Shown: positions 6,803-12,627 of the stretch, piece by piece
Numbering within the stretch: position 1 is the first letter of the stretch
Layout of the letters: each line of letters starts with the position of its first letter
Source of the DNA: 66-474 sp035277545
GTDB lineage: Bacteria; Pseudomonadota; Gammaproteobacteria; Xanthomonadales; Rhodanobacteraceae
Length of the DNA: 12,627 nt
Reading direction: 5' to 3'
Assembly: GCA_035277545.1 (NCBI GenBank)
Contig: DATEKI010000223.1
Location: 1 to 12,627 of the forward strand
The notes under the pieces: model-generated
What the model was told of the DNA's origin: nothing
Databases searched by the model: none
The model's input: only the letters and a program-made list of their open reading frames with translations
Made by a program: the position numbers and the translations under genes

Positions 6803-7783
6803 ATGAAAGCCCCCGTCCGCGTTGCAGTCACCGGCGCCGCCGGCCAGATCGGTTACGCGCTGCTGTTCCGCATCGCCGCCGGCGACATGCTGGGCCCCGA
6901 CCAGCCGGTGATCTTGCATCTTCTGGAAATCACGCCCGCGCTGCCCGCGTTGAACGGCGTGGTGATGGAACTCGACGACTGCGCGTTCCCGCTGCTCGCG
7001 GGAGTGGTCGCGACCGACGATGCGAACGTCGCGTTCAAGGACGTCGATTACGCACTGCTGGTCGGTGCGCGCCCGCGCGGCCCCGGCATGGAACGCAAGG
7101 ACCTGCTGTCCGCCAACGGCGCGATCTTCGGCCCGCAGGGCAAGGCGCTGAATGCGCACGCGAAGCGCAACGTGAAGGTGCTCGTCGTCGGCAATCCGGC
7201 CAACACCAACGCCCTGATCGCGCAAGCCAACGCGCCCGACCTCGATCCGAAGTGCTTCACCGCGATGGTGCGCCTCGACCACAACCGCGCCAAGGGCCAG
7301 CTCGCCGCCAGGACCGGCGCGCACAACACCGATGTTGCGAAGATGATCATCTGGGGCAATCACTCATCGACCCAGTACCCCGACATCCACCACGCGACGG
7401 TGAAGGGCAAGCCCGCGTTGTCGCTGGTCGACCAGGCGTGGTACGAGAAGGAATTCATTCCGACCGTGCAGCAGCGTGGCGCCGCGATCATCAAGGCGCG
7501 CGGCGCGTCGTCGGCCGCATCGGCCGCGTCGGCCGCGATCGACCACATGCACTCGTGGGCACTCGGCACCGCCGAGGGCGATTGGGTATCGATGGGCATT
7601 CCGTCCGATGGTTCCTACGGCATCGAGCCCGGCGTGATCTACGGGTATCCCGTGACCTGCAGGAACGGCAAATACGAAATCGTGCAGGGTCTCGCGATCA
7701 ACGATTTCTCGCGTGCCCGCATGGACGCCACCGAAAAGGAACTGCGCGAAGAGCGCGCAAGCGTCGAGCAACTGCTCGGTTGA
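6803..7783 (+). CDS. mdh: Malate dehydrogenase
   Basis: A 326-residue NAD-dependent enzyme interconverting malate and oxaloacetate in the TCA cycle. The dinucleotide site is G-A-A-G-Q-I-G-Y (11-18). Glu42 at the end of strand two fits NAD. The mobile substrate loop G-A-R-P-R-G-P-G-M-E-R-K-D-L-L (88-102) supplies Arg92 and Arg98. V-G-N-P-A-N-T-N (129-136) follows. M-V-R-L-D-H-N-R-A (155-163) gives the Asp159 partner and Arg162, and catalytic His187 is in I-W-G-N-H-S-S-T. Length and motifs match the ~328-residue MDH family typical of Xanthomonadales and Burkholderiales, not the E. coli type. AAGGAG (6789-6794) stands eight bases before the ATG. It is probably co-transcribed with the aminotransferase and ends at a strong terminator. 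Confidence 0.97.
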   Translation: MKAPVRVAVTGAAGQIGYALLFRIAAGDMLGPDQPVILHLLEITPALPALNGVVMELDDCAFPLLAGVVATDDANVAFKDVDYALLVGARPRGPGMERKDLLSANGAIFGPQGKALNAHAKRNVKVLVVGNPANTNALIAQANAPDLDPKCFTAMVRLDHNRAKGQLAARTGAHNTDVAKMIIWGNHSSTQYPDIHHATVKGKPALSLVDQAWYEKEFIPTVQQRGAAIIKARGASSAASAASAAIDHMHSWALGTAEGDWVSMGIPSDGSYGIEPGVIYGYPVTCRNGKYEIVQGLAINDFSRARMDATEKELREERASVEQLLG

Positions 7784-7802
7784 GCGAAAGATTCGTGTCG
7801 AG

Positions 7803-7836
7803 GCAAAGGGCGGCCACGCGGCCGCCCTTTGCTTTT
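7803..7836 (+). terminator. Intrinsic terminator after mdh
   Basis: A perfect 13-bp stem GCAAAGGGCGGCC (7803-7815) / GGCCGCCCTTTGC (7820-7832) with loop ACGC, followed by TTTT. It starts 19 bases after the mdh stop. In the minus direction no T-run follows the stem, so it mainly serves mdh, though it lies at the end of the convergent HAF gene and may partly block readthrough from it. Confidence 0.85.
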
Positions 7837-7845
7837 GCGCGATGA

Positions 7846-9096
7846 TCAGCGTCCGTGCACCGGCGTGGCGCGGAATGCGTGCACTTCGCCCGACCCGGTG
7901 TCGATGCCGAAGCCCACGATTTCGCCCGCGTCGTCGATGTTGACGGCGAGCAGCAAGTGGAGTGTCGTCGGGCCGGCGACCAGCTCGTCCAGCTTCGTGG
8001 CCGCACCGCCTCCGCGCCAGATCACGGCGTTCGAATCCTCGAACGGCAGGATGCCGGATGCACCGACCACGTCGCCCCAGTCGTTGATGGCCAGCGCCGC
8101 GCTGGCCGGATGGCCCGGCAGCGGCTCAAGGGCGCGCATTTTCGTCCCGCGCGTCCAGATGAAGCCACGATGGTGGATGTTGTCACTGAGCACGGAAATG
8201 CCGGCGACCTGTCCACGGTTGTTGATCGAGGTGGCGTGGGTGCCGGCGCCGGTCGCGAAGTCACCGGCACCGCCGAGGTTGCCGATCACCACCGGCGTGC
8301 CGTCGCGTTCCCACATCACGGCGTGCGGCGCGGCGACGAACGGCGGTGGAATGAAGTTGGCGCAGGTGCCCGAGGCGCCCACCGCCTGGCCGAGGTCGTT
8401 GACCCAATGCGCCATGCCGACCGTGTCGCCGGCGGGCAGGCGCAGCTCACGCACCGTGCCCTTGGTCGCGTTCCACAGTACGGGCTTGTAACTGAGTACC
8501 TGCGGGCCGGTGCCATTGGGGGCCGGGACCTTCGGACAGGCCGGATCGGCCTGTCCGGTTTCCGCCGCGCCGGGAATCATCCCGAACAGGTTCACGTTGT
8601 CGCCGACCGTCGCGTTGTGGCCGCCCAGCAGCGGCAGCAATTTCATCCGGCCGGCTTGCCACACGAACGGTCGGCACTGCCGGGCGGTGCCGTAGGCGCA
8701 GAAGTTCTCGTGGTACGGGTCCTCGGCTTCGATCTCGGTCAATCCCGAGACCTGGCCGAGAACGTTCACGCCGTATGCGTCACTGTTGACGCCCGCGGGT
8801 CCGATGTTCACGGGCTGGCCATGCGACCAGGCCACCGCGTGTTCGATGCCATCGGCGGCGTTGGAGCCTCCGACGACCAGTCCCGTCATGGCGATGGCGG
8901 CACCCGTGCTGAAGGAACCACCCGGCAGGGTGCCGAGGTCGGTGATGGTGTAGCGGATGCCAGCGGTGGCCGTGGGCTTTGCAGGAATCCGGGTTGACCC
9001 ATGACCCGACGCGGCGAAAGTCGGACCGGGGGAACTGGCGCACGCGCTGGCGAGCACGACCGCCGTGATCACGAACAGGCTTCTTTGCAGTTTCAT
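7846..9096 (-). CDS. Exported HAF-repeat protein of unknown function
   Basis: A 416-residue protein with a hydrophobic N-terminus ending L-A-S-A-C (Cys19). This is a marginal lipobox because position -3 is Ala, so it is either a lipoprotein or cleaved near A-S-A. The mature part is made of about seven degenerate HAF-type repeats. Strands such as H-A-V-A-W, R-P-F-V-W, K-P-V-L-W, H-A-V-M-W, R-G-F-I-W, N-A-V-I-W and V-H-A-F alternate with turns of the form N-x-x-G-Q-V-x-G (for example 111-118, 233-240, 292-299, 338-345, 387-395). The spacing suggests a beta-propeller. The regions around 122-145 and 180-202 are insertions; Cys133, 141, 187 and 245 could form disulphides. HAF proteins are extracellular or surface proteins without an assigned biochemical role. 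A GAAGGTG ribosome site precedes the ATG. It lies downstream of the sigma factor/kinase operon on the same strand, a possible but unproven functional link. Confidence 0.88.
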   Translation of the reverse strand: MKLQRSLFVITAVVLASACASSPGPTFAASGHGSTRIPAKPTATAGIRYTITDLGTLPGGSFSTGAAIAMTGLVVGGSNAADGIEHAVAWSHGQPVNIGPAGVNSDAYGVNVLGQVSGLTEIEAEDPYHENFCAYGTARQCRPFVWQAGRMKLLPLLGGHNATVGDNVNLFGMIPGAAETGQADPACPKVPAPNGTGPQVLSYKPVLWNATKGTVRELRLPAGDTVGMAHWVNDLGQAVGASGTCANFIPPPFVAAPHAVMWERDGTPVVIGNLGGAGDFATGAGTHATSINNRGQVAGISVLSDNIHHRGFIWTRGTKMRALEPLPGHPASAALAINDWGDVVGASGILPFEDSNAVIWRGGGAATKLDELVAGPTTLHLLLAVNIDDAGEIVGFGIDTGSGEVHAFRATPVHGR

Positions 9097-9126
9097 GGGG
9101 CACCTTCAAGTAGTGAACGGGGATAC

Positions 9127-9143
9127 GGCCGGCACGGCCGGCC
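9127..9143. repeat. GC-rich inverted repeat in the HAF gene leader
   Basis: GGCCGGC-ACG-GCCGGCC, a perfect 7-bp inverted repeat with a three-base loop, 31 bases upstream of the HAF start on the non-coding side. It could form a stable leader hairpin on either strand. No T-run follows it, so an intrinsic terminator is unlikely. A GC-rich coincidence cannot be ruled out. Confidence 0.4.
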
Positions 9144-9173
9144 TCACCCATGAAGGCGCAAAAACCTGCCGAA

Positions 9174-9189
9174 TCCGGACATGTCCGGA
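9174..9189. promoter_or_regulatory. 16-bp perfect palindrome, candidate operator upstream of the HAF gene
   Basis: TCCGGACATGTCCGGA is a perfect palindrome with no spacer, 78 bases upstream of the HAF start and 140 bases past the kinase stop. The gap-free symmetry and the position fit a binding site for a dimeric regulator. As a hairpin it would have no room for a loop beyond the central bases. The regulator is unknown. Confidence 0.45.
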
Positions 9190-9260
9190 AAAATTCCGCT
9201 TGCCTTGTCGCCGGCGTGGGTTCAACGGCGGGTTGGGCGGACGGCGCACGAACGCGACGA

Positions 9261-9297
9261 GCCGGCGCCGCAGCAGCAGTGTCGCGCTGCCGCCGGC
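9261..9297 (-). terminator. Imperfect GC-rich hairpin after the kinase gene (possible terminator)
   Basis: Arms GCCGGCGCCGCAGC (9261-9274) and GCTGCCGCCGGC (9286-9297) pair over 12 bp with a two-base bulge. It lies 32 bases after the kinase stop in the direction of transcription. There is no T-run, so any termination here would be weak or Rho-assisted, and readthrough into the HAF gene is possible. Confidence 0.3.
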
Positions 9298-9328
9298 GCG
9301 GGCCTGGGCTGCCGCGGGTGCTGCGTGA

Positions 9329-12253
9329 TCAGTCCAGGTGGGCGAATTCGATCCTGGCCTGCTTCAGCACCGGCAGATCCGCATCGGCGTCCTTCCACAG
9401 ATCCAGCAAGCCCTCGTAAGCCGCACGGGCCTCGACGCGATTGCCCGTGCTCGACAACGCCCTCGCCAGTTGCAGGCGTGCCATCGGGCCGATCGGATAA
9501 TTCAATGCGAGTCCGGGGTGATCCAGAATTTTCTGGAACTCCGCCGCGGCCTTGCGGCCCTCGTGCATGGCCAGATAGGCCTCGCCGCGCGCATAGACGG
9601 GGTACAGCGAGGTCCAGCCGAGGGCGCGGGACCGTGTCATCCCGAATTCATAGGGCGTGGCGGTCTTCAACAAAGCCAGGGCTGCGGCGGGATGGCCTTT
9701 CGCGATCGCGAGCCTGGCACGCAGCGCCGGCAGGTAGTTGAATTGCGCGAGCGTGTCTTCCGGAAACTCGTTCGCCAGGTTCTCCGCGAGTGCTTCAGCC
9801 TGCGCAACATTGCCTGTGAAGGCGAAAGCCAATGCGGCGCCGAACTGCACGTCCCGGCTGGGCGAGCGATGCACCGCCGATGCGGCGCGCTGTTCCGCTT
9901 CGTCCGCATTGCCGAACAGTGCCTCGCGCAGCGCGGACATCGCGAGATAGGAGGCCGCGGCATCGTGTCCGCCTGCGCGCTGCGTCGAAGCCATGGCCCG
10001 ATCCGTGAGGTCCCGGGCTTTTTCGAGATGTCCGTGGTATGCCGCCGTCTCGGCTTCGTAGGCGAGCATCTGATCTTCGAGGCCCGGCTGTCCCATGGAC
10101 GCGGCAAGCTGTCGCGCCATGCCGGGCGGATCGCGCTGCAGAAACGCGAGCTGGTAAAGATTGAACGCAAAGAAATCCGAATGCAGGTTCAGCTTGCGAA
10201 CCTGTTCATGGGTCGCCTGTGCGTCGCCAAGGCGATTCAGCGCGATGTAGTCGTCCATCAGGAAGGCGTATGTGACGGGCATCCCGGGCATCAGGCGGAT
10301 CGCCTCGATGGCCTGCGCCGCGGACTTGTCGTATTCACCAATTACCGGATAGATCGAACCAGCCACCATGGCGCGTGGAAGTGCTGCGCGCGGATACGCC
10401 TGGATCCAGGCAAGGCACGCCTGGACGGCCATGTCGATGTTGCCATTTCCCGATTTGCCGTAACGGGCGATGATGAAATACTTCTCGGGCTCGCTGACCT
10501 TGTCGCGTAATGCGTAGGCCTTTTTGGCGGCGTCGGCGGCAAGCCGCGATTCACCAACATTGGTATACGCGAGCGTAAGGGCTCCGTAAGCCATCGCGAA
10601 TTGCGGATCGAGCTCGATGGCGCGCTTGAACTGCACGATGGCCGAAGGAGAGTCGCTGCCAGTCGACAATATGCGAGCGCCGTCGCTGTAAGCCCTGAGT
10701 GCCGCCAGCGACGATGTCGTGGCCTGTTCCAGCGGCGTATTGAACTTCTGGACGGTGCGCAGCGATTCGCCCAGCTTCGCGCGGATCCGCGAGGATGCCT
10801 GGCTCAAGGCGCCGAGCACGTGATTCTTGTCCGGTGCCTCGGCTTCGGTGCTTGCGAGCGTCCGGCCGCTCGTGCAATCGACGGCCCTGATTGCCAGCTG
10901 GTAAGGCGCCCCGACCTGCGCGATCGAACCTTCGACCATCGCCGCGCTGCCCGCCCGCTGGCACAAGTCCATTGCAATCTCGGGCGTGAGCGCCGCATCG
11001 GCTTTGCGGCCCATCAACGCCAATGTCTGGCGCACCAGGCCGTCCGGAACGATGCTCAGGAACGGCGATTGTTCGAGTTGCACCGAGAGTCCCTGCCGAA
11101 GCGTGCCCTCGAACACCGGATCGCCTGTGCGATTGGCGAAATCGGCCAGCACGATGGTGTCCTTGTCGGTCAGTGTGCGCGCGGGGTTCGCGGACCAGAG
11201 CCATCCCGCCGCGCCAATGGCAGTGGCAATGGCAAGGATGCAGGCAACCGCGACGGTGCGGGATCGACGGGAGTCCATGACGCGTGAGATTGCGAGGGCC
11301 GTGAAAGCGCGCCATCCGTTGCCGGCGACGACCGTCGACAGTTCCCGCTGCAATGCAGTGACCGTCTGCCAGCGGCGCGTGGGATCTTCTTCCAGGCAGC
11401 GCTCGATGATGGCATCGAGCTTGTGCGATGCGATACGTTTGCGTCGCGGCCCCACCCGCGCGCCGGTCAGCATTTCATGCAGCACGCAGCCGAACGCCCA
11501 GATGTCCGAACGCGGATCGGTCGCCTTGCCTTCCCTCTGTTCCGGGGAGACATACGCGGGCGTGCCCATCGCGTTGCCCGCGACCGTCAGCGTTTCATCC
11601 GCGGGGGATTTCGCCAGTCCGAAGTCCAGCACCTTGATGCCGGATTCCGCAACCATGATGTTGGCGGGCTTGAGGTCGCGATGCACGATCCCATGCGCGT
11701 GCGCTTCCGCGAGTGCAGCAAGGATTTGCGAGGCGTACACGAGCACGGTCTTGACCGGAAGCGCGCCACCCTTGAGGCGCGCGGCCAGCGTGTCGCCCTC
11801 CACCAGTTCCATCACCATGTAGTCGGGGCCGATGTCGTGGAGCGCGCAGATGTTCGGGTGGTTGAGCGCGGCAATCGCGCGTGCCTCGCGCTGGAAGCGC
11901 GCGGTGAATTGCTGGTGCACGACCTTGATCGCGACGGCACGATCCAGGCGTGTGTCGGTCGCGCGATAGATTTCTCCCATGCCGCCTTCACCGAGCTTGC
12001 CCTCGATGCGGTAGGGACCGAGACCCGTCCCCGGCGTCAGCGCATCCGACACAGCATCCCCGAACAACCGGGCGGCGTTCCGGATTGCAGGCTGCTCGAG
12101 GAAATCGCTGTCGGTCGGCTGCGCCAGCAGGGATTCCACTTCACGGCGCAGTCCGGGATCGGCACGCTCGAGCAACGCCGTGCGCTCTGCCGCGGTGCCC
12201 TCGCGGGCCGCGTGGTACAGCTCGGCGATCTGCTGGAAGCGTTCGCTGGCCAT
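9329..12253 (-). CDS. Transmembrane serine/threonine protein kinase with C-terminal TPR domain
   Basis: A 974-residue Hanks-type kinase. After a 75-residue N-terminal helix pair comes the kinase domain (about 81-308): glycine loop G-E-G-G-M-G-E (88-94), catalytic Lys110 in V-A-I-K, helix-C Glu123, catalytic loop H-R-D-L-K-P-A-N (Asp193), D-F-G (210-212), S-P-E-Q in place of APE (236-239) and D-I-W-A-F-G (250-255). The kinase looks active, but the C-lobe is short: only about 20 residues separate E-M-L-T-G from R-C-L-E-E-D-P, where relatives have 40-50. A single membrane helix lies at about 333-353. It is followed by a periplasmic-side domain beginning D-T-I-V-L-A-D-F-A-N-R-T-G (365-377), seen in FlgO/TolB-like sensors, and then TPR-like helices from about 515 to the end. 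GGGAG precedes the ATG. The gene starts 13 bases after the sigma factor stop, so the two form an operon and the kinase is probably its regulator. Confidence 0.94.
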   Translation of the reverse strand: MASERFQQIAELYHAAREGTAAERTALLERADPGLRREVESLLAQPTDSDFLEQPAIRNAARLFGDAVSDALTPGTGLGPYRIEGKLGEGGMGEIYRATDTRLDRAVAIKVVHQQFTARFQREARAIAALNHPNICALHDIGPDYMVMELVEGDTLAARLKGGALPVKTVLVYASQILAALAEAHAHGIVHRDLKPANIMVAESGIKVLDFGLAKSPADETLTVAGNAMGTPAYVSPEQREGKATDPRSDIWAFGCVLHEMLTGARVGPRRKRIASHKLDAIIERCLEEDPTRRWQTVTALQRELSTVVAGNGWRAFTALAISRVMDSRRSRTVAVACILAIATAIGAAGWLWSANPARTLTDKDTIVLADFANRTGDPVFEGTLRQGLSVQLEQSPFLSIVPDGLVRQTLALMGRKADAALTPEIAMDLCQRAGSAAMVEGSIAQVGAPYQLAIRAVDCTSGRTLASTEAEAPDKNHVLGALSQASSRIRAKLGESLRTVQKFNTPLEQATTSSLAALRAYSDGARILSTGSDSPSAIVQFKRAIELDPQFAMAYGALTLAYTNVGESRLAADAAKKAYALRDKVSEPEKYFIIARYGKSGNGNIDMAVQACLAWIQAYPRAALPRAMVAGSIYPVIGEYDKSAAQAIEAIRLMPGMPVTYAFLMDDYIALNRLGDAQATHEQVRKLNLHSDFFAFNLYQLAFLQRDPPGMARQLAASMGQPGLEDQMLAYEAETAAYHGHLEKARDLTDRAMASTQRAGGHDAAASYLAMSALREALFGNADEAEQRAASAVHRSPSRDVQFGAALAFAFTGNVAQAEALAENLANEFPEDTLAQFNYLPALRARLAIAKGHPAAALALLKTATPYEFGMTRSRALGWTSLYPVYARGEAYLAMHEGRKAAAEFQKILDHPGLALNYPIGPMARLQLARALSSTGNRVEARAAYEGLLDLWKDADADLPVLKQARIEFAHLD

Positions 12254-12266
12254 GCGTCGTGGCTCC

Positions 12267-12627
12267 CTAGCCGGGACTCAATTCCCGCAACAGCCACGCC
12301 CTGGCGATGTCCCAGTCCCGCCGTACGGTGCGTGGCGAGATTTCCAGCACCGCGGCGATTTCGTCCTCGCCGAGGCCCCCGAAGTAGCGCAGTTCGACCA
12401 CCTTGGCCTGTCGCGGAGCGACTTGCGCAAACGCGGTCAGGGCATCGTTCAGCGCAAGGATGGAGCGATCCGGTTCGACCGGAGCCACCGCTTCGTCATC
12501 GAGGGTGACCCGCGTTGCATTGCCGCCGCGCTTGTGCGCGCCGCGTGCCCGCGCCGCATCCACCAGGATACGGCGCATGATCTGTGCGGACAGCGCAAAA
12601 AATTGCGCGCGATCCCGCCATTCGATG
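12267..12627 (-). CDS. ECF-type RNA polymerase sigma factor of the kinase-associated group (N-terminus off the window)
   Basis: The last 119 residues are visible; the gene runs off the right edge. The first visible residues, W-R-D-R-A-Q-F-F-A-L-S-A-Q-I-M-R-R-I-L-V-D, match the end of the sigma-2 region in the TIGR02999-type ECF family. The sigma-4 region (visible residues about 65-115) has V-V-E-L-R-Y-F-G-G-L, then the helix-turn-helix E-D-E-I-A-A-V-L-E-I-S-P-R-T-V-R-R-D-W, then A-W-L-L-R-E-L. This family (called ECF43 in the ECF classification) is commonly encoded next to Ser/Thr kinases instead of anti-sigma factors. In Vibrio parahaemolyticus the member EcfP is switched on by phosphorylation by its kinase PknT. 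Here the gene is directly followed by a membrane kinase. The phosphorylated threonine region of EcfP lies in sigma-2, outside this window, so that part cannot be checked. Confidence 0.9.
   Translation of the reverse strand, partial: IEWRDRAQFFALSAQIMRRILVDAARARGAHKRGGNATRVTLDDEAVAPVEPDRSILALNDALTAFAQVAPRQAKVVELRYFGGLGEDEIAAVLEISPRTVRRDWDIARAWLLRELSPG

Noticed and set aside
5426..7363. 645-residue minus-strand open frame opposite the aminotransferase and mdh
   Set aside because: It spans two well-supported genes and their intergenic gap, shows no family motif and is His/Arg/Val-rich in the manner of GC shadows.
7500..7545. Short tandem repetition of a TCGGCCGC-like unit inside mdh
   Set aside because: It encodes the S-S-A-A-S-A-A-S-A-A segment that is a conserved part of this malate dehydrogenase family, so it is not an independent repeat element.

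Overview
The window is a high-GC, gene-dense bacterial chromosome segment. The best guess is a gammaproteobacterium of the Xanthomonadales (Rhodanobacter/Dyella/Lysobacter-like). The reasons are a TonB-dependent receptor with a 'LETIVVTARRR' box, a two-gene cluster of an STK-associated ECF sigma factor and a transmembrane kinase-TPR protein, a type of malate dehydrogenase with an R-P-R-G-P-G-M-E-R loop, and G+C-rich codon use throughout. This placement is inferred from protein style, not from a database search. No rRNA, tRNA, CRISPR array, insertion sequence or phage gene was seen.

Layout. (1) 1-2645, minus strand: a TonB-dependent outer-membrane receptor followed nine bases later by a short-chain dehydrogenase that resembles 3-hydroxybutyrate dehydrogenases and is cut by the left edge. 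(2) 2847-4411, plus strand, divergent from the receptor: a TetR regulator whose stop overlaps the start (ATGA) of an alpha/beta hydrolase. The 201-base divergent region carries a near-palindrome, a second inverted repeat and a repeated 9-mer, so the TetR protein probably controls both arms. Together these look like a small uptake-and-degradation locus: import, ester or lactone hydrolysis, and oxidation of a hydroxy acid. (3) 4506-5012, plus: a cyclophilin peptidyl-prolyl isomerase. It faces a small minus-strand GlsB/YeaQ/YmgE membrane protein (5079-5345), with a shared bidirectional terminator between them. (4) 5546-7783, plus: a class I aminotransferase (aspartate-type) and malate dehydrogenase, 57 bases apart, both handling oxaloacetate. 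An extended -10 promoter lies in front of them and a perfect 13-bp terminator hairpin behind. (5) 7846-9096, minus: a secreted HAF-repeat protein. (6) 9329-12627, minus: an ECF-type sigma factor (5' end off the window) followed 13 bases later by a large transmembrane Ser/Thr kinase with C-terminal TPRs. The HAF gene lies downstream of this pair on the same strand, with a 16-bp perfect palindrome upstream of its start.

The most interesting part is the sigma factor/kinase pair. Its neighbourhood matches the ECF group in which a Ser/Thr kinase, rather than an anti-sigma factor, is thought to control sigma activity. The kinase also has an unusually short C-lobe. The TetR-controlled receptor/hydrolase/dehydrogenase locus is the second candidate for a coherent but unassigned system. 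Nothing in the window is clearly a wholly new class of system. There is no stretch above 300 bases without a gene.
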